From Blasia pusilla (Eukaryota > Marchantiophyta > Marchantiopsida > Blasiales), in contig CM114273.1 of NCBI GenBank assembly GCA_050084515.1, positions 8,246,001 to 8,310,000 on the forward strand: a DNA stretch of 64,000 nt. The letters are read 5' to 3'. Shown piece by piece: positions 33,348 to 45,163 of the stretch. Below the pieces are notes generated by a model that saw only the letters and a program-made list of their open reading frames with translations, did no database searches and was not told where the DNA came from. The position numbers and the translations under genes were made by a program. Positions within the stretch are counted from its first letter, which is position 1. Every line of letters starts with the position of its first letter.

Positions 33348-34692
33348 GTTAACTAAAAATTCCTGGCAAAACCCAGATCCGCAACGGCACCTGGATGAAA
33401 AAGGAGTAGTTTGAACATTAAAACGGTGAAGTACTCTCACAAAGGTCCCTCAGAGCTTTAAGCCCTAAGAATCGCGAAACCTCTCCCAACCAGCTTCACC
33501 ACTCTAGTAATTGTGACGGGCTCACAACACAATCTCCCCTAAAAAATCAGGGACAAAACGGACCAATCTACAAGCGATGCACTGAACAGTGTCGGTCAAG
33601 AGTTCTATTGAATTCAGATCCAACAATGGCAAAATTTCCTCTCCAGATTCGCTCACGTCGCTACCAAAAATTCCCCCCGCGTCACATTTTAAAACCCATC
33701 GAAACGGCGAGGAAGTTGTTCTCACCTGCACGAAACTGAACCCTCTTCGCTCCGGTCTAGTTCGCTCCGCTTCCCCTGCGTCCACAAATCTTACAGAATT
33801 CCACCATCGGTTGAGAATTGGAATATACAACAGTCCTCCGTCCGACCCTCCCAAATTCCCAATGCACGAACGGGTTGAACCTGTCACCTCAAAACCCTAA
33901 GCCTTTCACCAGTACTTCAATGCCTTACTGCAACTCCCGCCACCGACTTTAGTGAACTCCCACGTTTGAGAAGCCTTCTTATTTAGGGGCTTCTCGTGTA
34001 GCCCATGAGAACGCCCACCCCCGACTCCCCGAGTCCTGGATTCCTGGTACGTCGCGTGAGATTCGAGTGCGTGGGGTTGAATCCTCTCGCCATAATCACA
34101 GCTTGTTGTCTTTGTCTGTCTCCGAGCCGCTCTCGGAGGTACAAGCACTTAAGGAAAGGTGATTGAATCAGGCAGCTGCTAAACAGGCAGAAGGAAACAG
34201 TAGAGGATGCAACACCAAAATCCAGATTTCTACACTTTCACCCAGAGAAGAAGAGACAACCTCATTCACTGCATAGGCTATCCTTGTGCACTGACTACTG
34301 CTAAGCCAAGCTGGAACTAGACAATGAGCTCCTCGCGGACATGACAAGTTCTGATAGCGTGTGGCCCCACATTTGCAACTTAAGGGCAGTACTTGCGCTT
34401 TTTTCTCCGGCAGGACATAAGGGTTTGGTCGATGAGATGGAATAACTCAATCTTCGTGTCTGAGACCGCTTAGCTGCTGCTACAGTGGCTATGGTGTGTT
34501 ACGGATCTCCTCTGGTGGGCTGCACTTCTCTTCTGCGATAGCCTTGAGTATCCATGTGCGCTTCTCGTCCTGTCCCGCGCACTGCGCCGCATGGATAGAT
34601 TGAATTGCCGTGTCGTCAAATTCAACCTCCTGTTGCTCCATGTGCTGAGAAGGGGTTAGTTTCTCCAGTGAATTGCAGGAGAAGTGTACCAG
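33348..34692. promoter_or_regulatory. Shared upstream region of two divergent genes
   Basis: About 1.35 kb separate the start codons of the minus-strand RBMX2-like gene and the plus-strand VIR3-like gene. It must hold both 5' leaders and promoters. I see no strong TATA box close to either start; short open frames here (33522-33887, 33906-34148, 34489-34716) lack domains. Confidence 0.5.
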
Positions 34693-37425
34693 ATGAAGTG
34701 CTCTTCCGTCCAACATGATGTCTTAAATCACCCGTTTAGCATCAGTAATCCTGCCTTCCGCAATGCTTCGGTGTCTGGATGTCTGTTTTCCCGTCGCCAA
34801 CAAAATGGGATTGGTGACTTCAGACCTCATCCAGCATCCCATCGTCTGTCTGGCGCGGTATCACTGAGCGCTGGAGCCTCAGGATTTGAAAGTTCTGCAC
34901 CAGATGAAGGGGGTTTCCATTATCCTCGCCTGCGGAGGTCCCAATTGAAACTAGAGAGGAGAATGAGAAGGCCAAGTGTAGGATTACTCGCTGATAGCAA
35001 GCACCGTCTGGCCTGGATCACCTGCAGAGGTTCGACCAGCAAGAGGCAGTGGCAAGAGTACGAAGAGGCAGTGCAAAACAAGGACTTGGGATCGGCTCTG
35101 GAACTTCTAGATATTCTGAACACATTCGAGAGCGATGGTGCGGGTTCCCGGGCTGAGAATCCTGAATCCTCAGTAGTGGCTGCTATCCGAGAGGATGATG
35201 AGACCGTGTCCGAATTCGCCTTGGGTAGTGAGCAAGCTCGAGACTTCCTGAAAATTCTGGATGCCTGCCAGGAAACGATGGACTTGGGGCTTGTCGGAAG
35301 GGCTTATGAGTGGCTTCAAGTGAGAGGCTTTCTGAAAGGTTTTGGAAAATTCAAGTCACGAGGTACGCTTTCTCTGGAGGTTAGTGTTAGTCAATTGCAT
35401 CTGTTTGGTGTAATTTCAATCTCGCAATAGAAGGCTTTGAGAAGGAAAGCTAGGTCCCTGCAGTATCAGCACATCCATGCTCACTGCACAGATTTCTCCC
35501 TTTCTGCACAGCGTCCGAAGGAGAGAGGGTCGTGACACCAGCCGTCATGATGGAAGTGGCCGGCCTAGAAGGTGAGAAATAATAATACCATCCACTGTTT
35601 CTTACTCTTTCAATCTCCTTACAGTCATAGGCAGTCACCGCAGATGTTTCATTCAAATGCCGAGAAATCATCCAGTTCTATTTGGAGCTTCCAGCGCGTC
35701 TAGAGTTGCTGGGGTCGATGCCTGAATCAACCTCCTGCTTAAGTTGACATTTCTGTTTGCAGCGTCCAAGCTTTCGCCCAGAAAATGGGGTTTGACTGGC
35801 AACTCAGCTCTCATCTTACCTCTCGGGTTCGCGTTTTTTTCCTACTTGGTGGATATTGAAATCGATGTAAGGCCTGTTCTAGCTCTGATTCTGGGACTTA
35901 GCATTCTGGATGGAATCTACTTGGGCGGCACCGGTGTTGGGCAAGTTCTGAGCCTATGGCCACCTTATAGAAGACGTGTACTGGTTCATGAAGCGGGTCA
36001 TGTGCTTGTAGGTATGAGTTCTTTTAATCTGGAAGTAAGGAACCCATTTCGTTGTGCAATGTCAAATTGTCGGCAATGTGGTTCAGCAATTATCCGTGGT
36101 TCGTTCTTCTCTTTCACAAGTGCTGTTGGACGTTTCTGATGTCGGTTTCATCCTTGCTTTCAGCTTACTTGTTGGGATGCCCAGTCCGTGGAGTGGTCCT
36201 TGATGCTATGCAGGCCATGAGAATGGGGATTCAAGGGCAGGTCTGTCTCACTTCTTTCTCAACGTCTTCTAGGTCACCAAATTCTGCAGCTTTCAGATGT
36301 CAGCTCAACACAGATTGCTGGAATTCTTGAATCTGAGGAGAAGAAGTTTCATTGTCGGGTGTATCAAATGTCTACTGCTTCACTTCCTTCAATGACTCTA
36401 TGTGTGGAGTTCTTATGTGACTGCCAGACTGTTCTGCGTCACCAAATGCTGCATCTTTCATATGTCACCTCAATCACATTGCTAGATTTCCTGAATCTGA
36501 GGAGGAAGTTTCATTGTTGGTGTATGCAGAAATGTTTACTGCATCATTTCCTTGAAGGATTCTATGTGTGGAGTTTTTATGTAACTGCCAGACTGTTTAC
36601 TATAGAAATTTCTCTAGTGAGGTTCTTGAAGCCAGTACAAGAGGCTTTATCTGTTGTCCAGTAGATAATACAAGTTTGTCTAATTGGTTGCCAACGAGGT
36701 CTAAGCATGAGTTCTGCGGCCATTGTCCAGGCAGGAACACAGTTTTGGGATGAAACTTTGGAGAATGAGTTGCGACAAGATAAACTGACAGGGGCAACTA
36801 TAGATCGGTTAATTTCGTCACCCTGAACCCGGCACTTATCCAGTCTGCTTGATGTTTTTGTTAAAATTGACCTCCTGAATAGTTAGGAGGTGTATGTGTC
36901 TTGAAACCTTTTCAATCTTGAGTGGGAGTTAACCTTGGGAATGTTTGCTTTCCTGCCACTCATTGGCTAGTATTTTGTTGGCTCTGGTAAAGACTTGCGC
37001 TTATTGCTGTAGGCGTACTTTTGGGTGGCAGTTACAGCATTGTCCTATTTGCTGGAATAGCAGCAGAAGCCTTCACATATGGGGAAGCTGATGGTGGTGA
37101 GAGTGACGAAAACTTGTTCAAATCTGTTGTGTCACAGCTTCAGCCTCCTTGGAGTCCTGCAAAGGTGATGTTCGCTTGGCCTGTTTGCCACTTGTTTTGA
37201 TTTAGTTTTGTTGATGTTTGGAAATTTTATCAGCTTCAATACACTTATTACATTTCTTAACACTGGTGGTGGTCGCAGATGTCTAATCAAGCTCGATGGG
37301 CTGTGTTACAAGCTTTCAACCTGATAAAAGAGAATAAGAAAGCACACCAAGCTGTAGTTGGAGCCTTAGGACAAGGAGCAAGTTTAGGTTCATTAATCAA
37401 GACCATAGAAGAATCAATGACTTGA
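34693..37425 (+). CDS. VIR3: VIR3-like plastid metalloprotease (FtsH-related, no AAA domain)
   Basis: Seven exons join in phase: 34693-35362, 35512-35571, 35763-36011, 36164-36240, 36731-36807, 37032-37164, 37279-37425 (470 residues). The N-terminal 110 residues are Ser/Arg-rich and poor in acidic residues, as in chloroplast transit peptides. A coiled region (QWQEYEEAVQNKDLGSALEL) precedes two or three hydrophobic segments (SALILPLGFAFFSYLV, VLALILGLSILDGIYLG). The zinc site RVLVHEAGHVLVAYLLGCPV has an intact HEXXH, followed by GIQGQAGTQFWDE and RYSIVLFAGIAAEAFTYGEA, where the acidic residues of the third ligand region lie. The best match I recall is Arabidopsis VIRESCENT3 (At1g56180), a thylakoid protein. 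The AAA ATPase module of FtsH is absent, as in that family. An alternative ATG lies 9 bases upstream (34684). Confidence 0.9.
36274..36600. repeat. Tandem duplication of about 165 bp inside VIR3-like intron 4
   Basis: Intron 4 (36241-36730) contains two copies starting TCACCAAATTCTGCAGCTTT (36274) and TCACCAAATGCTGCATCTTT (36439), each running through CTGAATCTGAGGAG-like, GTTTCATTGT, TCTATGTGTGGAGTT and GTGACTGCCAGACTGTT-like blocks. Divergence is about 15-20%. Without it the intron would be of ordinary size. Confidence 0.8.
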
Positions 37426-37429
37426 ACAG

Positions 37430-39045
37430 ATGTTTAACATTTATGCAAATGCATCCAGAGAATAGCTGTCTCTGTCTCAACTCTCCTTGAGATCAAATCA
37501 ATATTGTCTAGTAGAACTGAGTCACAAGAGTGACGACTTCACCATTATCTGCTCCACACAGTCAGTCACCCCATACACTAAATCCATACCCACCATTCGG
37601 CCTCTCATATTTACAATCAGTTCGGGATTGCTACTGCTTCATGACTTAATTCTTGTTGCATGTGGCATGTGATGCAAATACCTGAGGATGAACAGTAGCT
37701 ATCTGCATCCTGAAGACTGGTAGTATTGCCGTAACAGCTGACCTCACTGTGAATCCAAGAGATAATTCCCATTGCGTACAGCAATCTGGAGATTTGATGC
37801 CGTTGAGGAGAGGCATTTCGAGTGGATTTGGAGACAAAATGGCAAGGGGATGCCCTCGAAAATTGCCCAATGTGCAAGAGGACCTGAATGGGTTAACCAT
37901 TCTCGAGTGGGATTACTAAACTTGAGAGAGAAAAAGAGCAACCAAAAACCCAGGCACCGTACCTGACTTCATTCATTTATGAGGTGTGTATTTCGAAATC
38001 CTCTAGCAGGGGACTTAGCCTTGCATATTCCTTTGTCAGGTACAAGCGTCTACTGCAGTTGATAAGGAGGGCCACTTTTAATTGTACGAGGCAGTGCTAG
38101 GAGTAACACTTTTTGCTCAAATATTTCATTCCAGCAGGAAGCCTGTGGTTTCATGAAGGAAGTGGAAATTATGGACGTTCTGAAGGGTTAATCAGCTTGG
38201 AGAAACTCATTGAGAATTGAAGAAAATCCTTGATCAAGCCACCGGTGCAGCATTATGAACTTTTCACGTTTGGATCATGGAGCACCTTTTGGTCTCAGCT
38301 CCTTCCATATTGCGCAGGTGTAGGAACAAGACATATTTCCTTACTGTAGCTTCTCTTCTTTTGCTGGCATGTTCTGTCTCTTTCTTCCTCCCTCTGAACC
38401 CATCCCAGTCTGTCGCACTGTCCGTCCAACCATGGCGCAAGGTCTATGGTCGCAAGGCTATAGACCATATGACAGGCACTTCTCGATTACTGCAGTCTCT
38501 CGCTCTCTCTTCACAAATATCCCAACACTGGTAATGAACATTTCACTATCATTCTAACCATTTCTCCTCCACCAGTGCAATGGTGGTGGAAGAGAAATTG
38601 ATACTACCAGTGAAATGCTACGAAAAGCAGGCGAGCTGAATGTGTGCTCAGCGATGCAGTCAGAAAGTGTTCTTCAACACTGAAAATCAGGCAGTCGAGT
38701 GCCATTCTACAAGAATGTCGCAGAGAAGACCTTGCATGCCGCTTGTCAGGAAGCAATAGAACCACTCTAATTTGTCACTCTTGTAATATTCGTAATTAAA
38801 AAATGTCTCTACGTCCAAGTATACGGAAACCAATCCCCTCCATCAGAATAGGACCACAATCTCCACTCATCTGGCAGTTGCATGCACAACCAAAGAATTA
38901 TGGCATGGGAAACACTGCAAGTGAATTGCTGACAAGATTTAAGAATGTGAAAAAGATAAAGGAATAGGTTAAGGAAGCATCTCTTCCTTTCGACGAACCA
39001 CAACAATTGACCACATCTAGTCATTTCTAATTAACTTAGAGATTG
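37430..39045. other. Intergenic, no confident gene
   Basis: Downstream of the VIR3-like stop the sequence has only short frames. One at 38277-38534 (plus, 85 codons) has a hydrophobic run (TYFLTVASLLLLACSVSFFL) but no further support; I leave it unassigned. Confidence 0.4.
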
Positions 39046-39050
39046 ATCTT

Positions 39051-39734
39051 CTATGGTTGGCAAGGATGATATGTTGTCGAAACTCGTGCTTCTGTTTGTA
39101 ATATTTGTGATTCAAATCTATCCCTGGTGTGATCATATCTATGGTAATAGTCATATTGGTATTGTGGTGGGGCCATCTTCTGTGGCTCCTGAGCAATCAG
39201 AGGCGCTTTTGGTCCTCTCTCATGTTTTGTGCAGTCTCTTTGCCTATGGGCACCTCCACACGTCCAACAAGACAACATCGGTCTTTACTGGGCAACATAT
39301 GTAGGTACAGGTCATTGCCTCGTGACCACTGGTGGATACATACCTTGGAGCCCAATACACCTTCTAGGCATTGATCTCTACTGAATACAATGATCGGAAC
39401 TCCATGTAGTTATCTATCAGAAGATCCTCCGAGTGTTGAAACAACCCTTCCATGTCATGAAAGGGTTGAACCGTGTTGGGGTCTGTATCTCTTGGAAGTC
39501 GTATCACATATCAAACTACTGGATAAAATCATCTAAGTCGATGGTGCCCATTGCACTCGAGAAACGACGCATGCTCCGATGGTCCATGTCGTCCATCTCC
39601 TGCCAAGTGACATTGCCTCCGTCTGTGATCTCGTCACTAGACCCAGTGTCTAGTGATGACGATCCAGCCAAGGATGGATGTCGAGGTAGCTCCTCACTCG
39701 TAACTTCTCGGTATCTCACTCCATTCCGTGTCAC
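39051..39734 (-). pseudogene. Gag relic of a Ty3/gypsy element related to the 41-50 kb element
   Basis: The frame 39516-39734 ends HRSMRRFSSAMGTIDLDDFI, which lines up with GPRRYSSALGTIELEDFMQE of the gag in the complete element. It has the same upstream architecture: a R-Y-R motif, an acidic Ser-rich stretch, then W-x-x-M. The frame 39051-39278 holds a zinc-knuckle-like SCWTCGGAHRQRDCTKHE, comparable to YWTCGGDHVRKFCPQE. They are only about 240 bp apart, so most of gag is deleted. The relic is on the opposite strand to the complete element, so it is a separate insertion. Confidence 0.6.
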
Positions 39735-39739
39735 ATCAC

Positions 39740-41158
39740 TACTACTACTCGCATTATCCCGTTCTTCGGAACCTGGGAAGAACGTTGTGATAACAACCCT
39801 GTCTCACCCGCTCAAGCACTCAGAATCACCAAGAGTCTCCCACGTTCTTTAGTAGCTCACCGACGCTAATGGAAATCCCATAACGACACATCCGGCCTTA
39901 CGCACACTCAACACTTGGGCTCACCATGAGCCTCCCAACTAACTCACCATTGATACTCTTGAATCATACAGGTGACCCCTACTCGGCAACCGCCGTATAT
40001 CCACAGACATGCTACACATGCATGGATACTACACTCGTCACCATCGCTATACCCATGTAGCCCCAGCATCTACCCGAAACCCAACACTCTCAATCACATA
40101 AGATAACTGCGGGAAAAGGGACTCGAATGGATAACCTGATCACGCCCTCCAACCTACGGCACCATCAACATCCACTCCTCCATGTGATATGACAACCTCC
40201 ACAACACGACACCCTCCTCGACCAACACGTTGAACCTCCCGTCAACAGCGACACGTGTGTCCCCATCACAACCCTCGCAATTCCCAATCGGAGAAGAACT
40301 AATGAGTCACCCTCCAACCTACTCGTAATAACTGCCAAACTCTCGTCGCGGTTCCCACCATGCTCGCGAAACACCAAGTGTCACCAACGCTCTCCCACTA
40401 CGTAACTCAACTCAACCACGTCTGATCCCAACCATGGTTGTCCGTCTACCATGTCTCCCGCGCCTCCAACCACGTCGATCCTATCCACCATGTTCGTCCC
40501 TCCCGACTACATCTTCCGACCAGCCACAGCCGCCCTGCACGCCTACGTCAACCATATCCGTCTTGCCAACCACATTGAGAAGGAACTGACCATGGCACTC
40601 TCAACCACGTAACTATGGGTGTTTACTACGTAGGGGGGAAAAGGGACCGGGCCCTTGGGAGGAGGGGGTCCTAAATACGGGGCCCGCGGCCCTATAAAGC
40701 CTCCCCAACCCTAAATACGCGGGGGGGAAGGGCCGCAGCTCGCCCCCCTCGGCTTCCCTGCTCCGCCTGCCTCCGCCCTAATCCTAGACCTGACCTAGCT
40801 GCCCTCACGACGGCTATGGAGACTTGCTCTAAAAATGATTCTCTTCCTCTTTCCCGAAACTTGCCGCTACTCACTTGCGATTGTCGTTGTCCCTCTCCGT
40901 GCTACACCCGAGCGCTATACTCTGCTGCTGCCTTCAGTAAGTTTGCACCAACAAAAACCTGAGAAAACGGTCAGCGCTTCCGCCCACGATTTTCTGAATG
41001 AAAAAACAACAACAAAAAAATGCCAACCAGCGTCTCCAAGGGCTCCCCACCGAGGCAACTCGCTTGCCTACCTGCAAACAACAAATCCCACCAGCCCCCT
41101 TACATCTTTCTCATGTAAAAATAAAGAGTAGTAAAAATGGCACACTTGGCCTAAAACT
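39740..41158. other. C-rich leader/LTR-like relic and flank of the gypsy element
   Basis: 39740-40640 is unusually rich in CCAACC/ACCAC strings and has no sustained coding on either strand; it is probably the decayed upstream part of the minus-strand relic. At 40693 a clear TATAAA sits between GC-rich blocks (GCGGCCCTATAAAGCCTCCC), resembling an LTR or gene promoter reading plus, but no gene follows before the gypsy element at 41159. Confidence 0.4.
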
Positions 41159-41526
41159 TGTCATGACCATACGGATTATGTCGTAGAGTATAGTGTGCTA
41201 GTAGAGGCCATTCCTTATGTAGGACCGTAGTGGCTTGGTAGAGATGCGGTTTCATATATAGGGTTGGGGGTTACTCATTTGGGGGTGACTTTCCCAGTAG
41301 GGCCCGCTCTTAGGTTAGAGGATATAAGGTGGAGTGCACTCAAAGAACAGTCAGTTCTTTGAGTTGAGCGTGTTGCGTTGGGAGTTAGCCTTGGTAGTGA
41401 GTAGAGCTCTTGCCTATGGTGTTTCCCGAAAGCTTCGACCTAGATTCTCTCATCGTGGAGTGGGTTTGGCTCGATTGTATGTGATTCTATACGTGTTTTA
41501 TGACAATAGGTCTTTCACGGATTTCA
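41159..41526 (+). repeat. 5' LTR (segment B only)
   Basis: It begins TGTCATGACCATACGG and ends GGATTTCA, matching 50118-50484. It has TATA-like strings at about 41253 (CATATATAGGG) and 41321 (GATATAAGG), and a perfect hairpin CTCAAAGAAC-AGTCA-GTTCTTTGAG at 41339-41363 just after the second. The 106-bp segment A that follows B at the 3' end is missing here. I see no convincing tRNA primer-binding site right after it. Confidence 0.85.
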
Positions 41527-41730
41527 CTCAAAGAACTGACGTAGATCGATGGTAGCTTTGATTGTAGATCAGTAGGATCTGGTTAGGACTGATTGTGTAC
41601 TCAGCCGTGGATGTTCGTGGCTTGTGGCCTATGTTGGAGGTGTGAATCTGGTGCGTGGTTTGTTGAGAAAGAAGCGCCTTGCTGAGAGCTTTCCAACGCG
41701 CTTTAGATCGCCGGATTTCGTCAAGGGAGT

Positions 41731-41769
41731 TGGAAGTTATCAAGGATTGAAGATTCTTGATAACTTCCA
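41731..41769. repeat. Leader hairpin of the gypsy element
   Basis: TGGAAGTTATCAAG (41731-41744) and its exact complement CTTGATAACTTCCA (41756-41769) are separated by 11 bases. It lies in the untranslated leader between the LTR and gag, where packaging or dimerisation structures are usual in retroelements. Confidence 0.8.
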
Positions 41770-42652
41770 GTTCGTGTTCGACAGTTTTCTGATGTGGAGA
41801 GCTTGGAGTGCGGAAGCTCTGTTGAAGTTCATCCAGATCGGGTGAGAGGTTCCTGTTGCTACTTGTATTGTGATCTCATGTGAAGCTATCTGCTCGAGTG
41901 TGTGGAGCGTTGCGGATTTCTGCGTGCATGAAACTTGGCGGAAGCGCTGTCGGATTTGCGATTCTGGAGGTGTATGGATAGCAAGTTTGTCTGATTTTTA
42001 GCTCGGAGTACAGAGCTCGGTTGTAGCTGATTTTTTGTGGAGAGATAACTATGGTGGTCAATTGAATTCTGGTTGAAACAGATTTGATTTTGGTCTCGGA
42101 TTTGTGAAGTAATTGCTGATCAAAATTTCGTGGACTAGCTCAAGGCTATGGTGGACAGCTATGTTAGGCGCTTTATGAATCTCAGGTTTTTGGTTGATGT
42201 ACCTCTAGCGCATAGTATGGTGTAGCCTCTCCATGCATGTGATATTTTCAGGTGCTGCGAGTTCGACTAGCACGTCATCGACCCGCGGCGGAGTAGCTAT
42301 TGCGTTAGAATTGTGTGGTGGGTTTTGTGGATTCAGGGGGCACCACCTTTGGTGGATTGTGTTACCTTGATTTCCATTTGCGATTGGAGGGTTGTCGTTG
42401 GACTTCCTATGTTTGGATCCCCTCCATCGTTGCTTCTTGCTTGCGCGCCCATTATTAGAGTTGACGCTGATTTCTAGAGTAGTGTTACTCCTGTGTGCTA
42501 CCGATAGTGAGGCTGGAGTGATGACCAGAAGACCGTGGGAGGCTTCTTGTGGTGATGACAGGTTAGGTTGCCTACACCCATAGCTAGTAGAGCTAGAATA
42601 GTATAGCAACATCGACGTCACTTGGTTATTTGGTGGTGGTGCGGCATCGGCC

Positions 42653-44118
42653 TTGGTCATCACGGAGCTGTCGGGTGGTCTGGTTGGGGACCGTGGTGCG
42701 GACAGTGGTGGTTTCACACGGAGTGGATTTAGGTATCGGCTACCTTTTCCACTTCCGACAGTTGATGAAGAGGAGGACAAAGGTGTTCCAAACACCGAGT
42801 CTTCTACGTTGTTATCGAGTGTTGCAGCTCCATTGATTTGGGATATGGACGGTGGATATGGGGCCATGAAGGGCCCACGACGATACTCGAGTGCACTGGG
42901 CACCATTGAGTTGGAGGACTTCATGCAGGAGTTTGATACGTGGTGTGATATGCAAATGTTGCGGAACGCCACGTTGTTTACACCCTTCTTGGCTTGGAAG
43001 GGGTTGTTTCAGCACTTGGAAGGACCATCCATGGATGATTACCATGAGTTTAGGAAGGACCATGTTGCTGAGATTGAGGCGTGGAGACAATATTGGTCTC
43101 CAGGCTATGTGTCTATCACCCATGGTGGTATCGGTAGTAGTGCTCCTACTATGCCAGCCAGCCCGACGTTGAATGGTACGAGTACGAGTCGGAGTGGGGG
43201 TACCAGTGGAGGTACCCATGGAGGTACTAGTGGGGGTACTAGTGCCCCACCATCGTTCACCCCGGTGGCAGAGTTCTTCAAGAGGTTGAAGAAGAACTAT
43301 CAGGGAGTGAAGACAGAGAAGTTGAGGAGTCTTCAGGAATTTGAGCGAAAGACTAGTGAGAGTCTTCGTGAGGCATACACTTGTATGCGACGCTTGATTT
43401 CGTTACCCAGGGTGTGACTGAGGCTCAAGCAGTCCAGTTTTGGTATGGGATCTTGGATAGAGATTTGCGCCGTAGGGTACGTGATGCTACTCTTATGAGG
43501 GATGATTCACCCACATTGACCCATGTGTTTGCTCTATCTGAGAAGATTGAGCTTAACATGGTGAAGGAGAGAGTGGTGACATCCGCATTCAGTAGGGATA
43601 TAACTATTACTTCTCGTGTTCAGCAGCCCACCTCACAGTCTCGTAGTGGTGGTGGTGGTAGTAGTAGTGGGAGTCGTGGGGGGTACACACGACCTCAGTC
43701 AGGTCCTAGAGGGACACTTGCGCAGAGACCATTGCCTTCATTTGCTGCCCCGCAGCAAGGACAATCATATTGGACATGTGGAGGTGATCATGTTAGGAAG
43801 TTTTGTCCCCAAGAGGATGGGAGACGGACTTTGGAGGATGGGCCTCAGTCGGCCCCAACTCAGTGTGATCATTGCGGGAGACCAGGTCATCCTCGAGAGC
43901 GTTGCTTTGATCTTCATCCAGAGTTGAGATCAGGCCGCGGCCGTGGTGGAGTAGCTCCGAGAGGCCGAGGTGATAGAGGGGGTAGGGGTGGTAGAGGTGG
44001 ACCAGTGGTTGGAGAGCCTACGGTGGCTACCCCTACCACTACGACAGAGTCGGCTATGGCTGCCAGGATTGAGCAGTTGGAGCAGAAGTTGGCTACTATG
44101 GCTGGTATCCAAAGATAG
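42653..44118 (+). CDS. Gag polyprotein of the gypsy element, one frameshift
   Basis: Two overlapping plus frames, 42653-43417 and 43381-44118, make up gag; the switch near 43400 is a frameshift in this copy. The likely start is MDGGYGAMKGPRRYSSALGT at about 42846 or an upstream in-frame codon. The capsid-like region includes FFKRLKKNYQGVKTEKLRSL, then GVTEAQAVQFWYGILDRDLR. The nucleocapsid has an imperfect knuckle YWTCGGDHVRKFC (first Cys replaced by Tyr) and a complete CCHC knuckle CDHCGRPGHPRERC, followed by an RG-rich stretch (GRGRGGVAPRGRGDRGGRG). A C-terminal coiled segment, MAARIEQLEQKLATM, ends at the stop at 44118. The antisense 255-codon frame at 42205-42972 is a shadow. Confidence 0.85.
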
Positions 44119-45160
44119 ATCGGGTTCGGGGGAGCAGGGCTTCGGCTCTTATGGAGGGGATGATCTCTCTTATATGGCAAGTGCAGCACAGGTTGAGGCA
44201 TCAACTGCAGTTATGAGAGGAGCCACTCGAGCGTCAAAGCCACGTGGTGCTACTGTGGAGTTGGACCCACAAAGGGGTGAGGTTGGGAGGCAGGCTAGGC
44301 TTCCCCACTCATTCTTGTTGTCTGAGGTGCTTAGGACTCCATCCATGGTTCCTACGCAGCCTTTTGAGCCGAAAATGGGGACTGAGGCATCTACATCGCG
44401 TGTAGTAGACACGGATGCAACATCCAGTGCAGTATTGCGGATGGCAACTTCAGTGTTGGGATCCCCATTGTTTTCGGCCACGGAGCTGATGGCTTTAGGA
44501 GTTGACTTAGCTCATGTATTTCAGCTAGCAGCCATGTTGTGTGAACGTGGGGGTGTTACTACTACACGTGCTGAGGTGGATGAGGGTGTTGCGGTGGAGC
44601 GACCCTCTATGTCAGGTGTAGCATTGAGTACCAGTGCTACTTGGCAGGCAACAACGGCGAAGATGGATGCATTACCAGCCCGGCCAGCCATTGATCGTGA
44701 GACGCTTACACCTGGTGTATGTATGTTGGACAACCGGAGTGGGATATTCCGATTGGTGAGTCCTACAGGACAGGTGTATAGACCAGATAGAGTCTTGTTA
44801 GACTCTGGTGCCCAACCTTTGATGTTGGGAAAGGCGGCATGTATTGGTTTGGGTATTCGGAGGTCAGAGCTTGACCCTTGCCCATTCCAGATTCAAACAT
44901 CACTTGGAGGAGCCAATGATAGGTCTCAATTCATGACACGAAAGAAGTTTTCTGTACAGTTGAGACCAGATCATGCGACTATAGCTCCCGATTAGGAGTA
45001 TCTGTGGTAGTCACATCAGCCGAGTAGTATGATGTACTAGTTGGAGGAGCAGTATTGTACCCGATGGGTTTTCAGATGGATTACTGGACTGAGACAACGT
45101 CTTATAGACCTGGTTGGCAGTCTGGGGATGGACGTATGAGCCAAGGTCCTGTGAGGTTTA
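44119..45160 (+). CDS. Pol N-terminal linker and aspartic protease
   Basis: After the gag stop, the frame one base over (open from 43970 to 44995) carries on, which fits the usual gag-pol frame change. A variable Ala/Thr/Ser-rich stretch of about 200 residues precedes the retropepsin-like domain: GIFRLVSPTGQV, then VLLDSGAQPLMLGKAACIGL with the catalytic Asp in DSGA. A second-half motif YDVLVGGAVLYPMGFQMDYW follows at about 45028 after a stop codon near 44995. The protease would mature Gag and Pol. Retropepsins more often have DTGA; DSGA is also catalytically competent in aspartic proteases. Confidence 0.75.
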
Positions 45161-45163
45161 TTT

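Noticed and set aside
38277-38534. 85-codon plus frame with one hydrophobic segment
   Set aside because: Single short frame without support from splice sites or homology I recognise.
42205-42972. 255-codon minus-strand open frame opposite gag
   Set aside because: It mirrors the gypsy leader and gag start on the other strand, has Ser/Pro/Asn-rich low-complexity content and no domain; it is a shadow frame.
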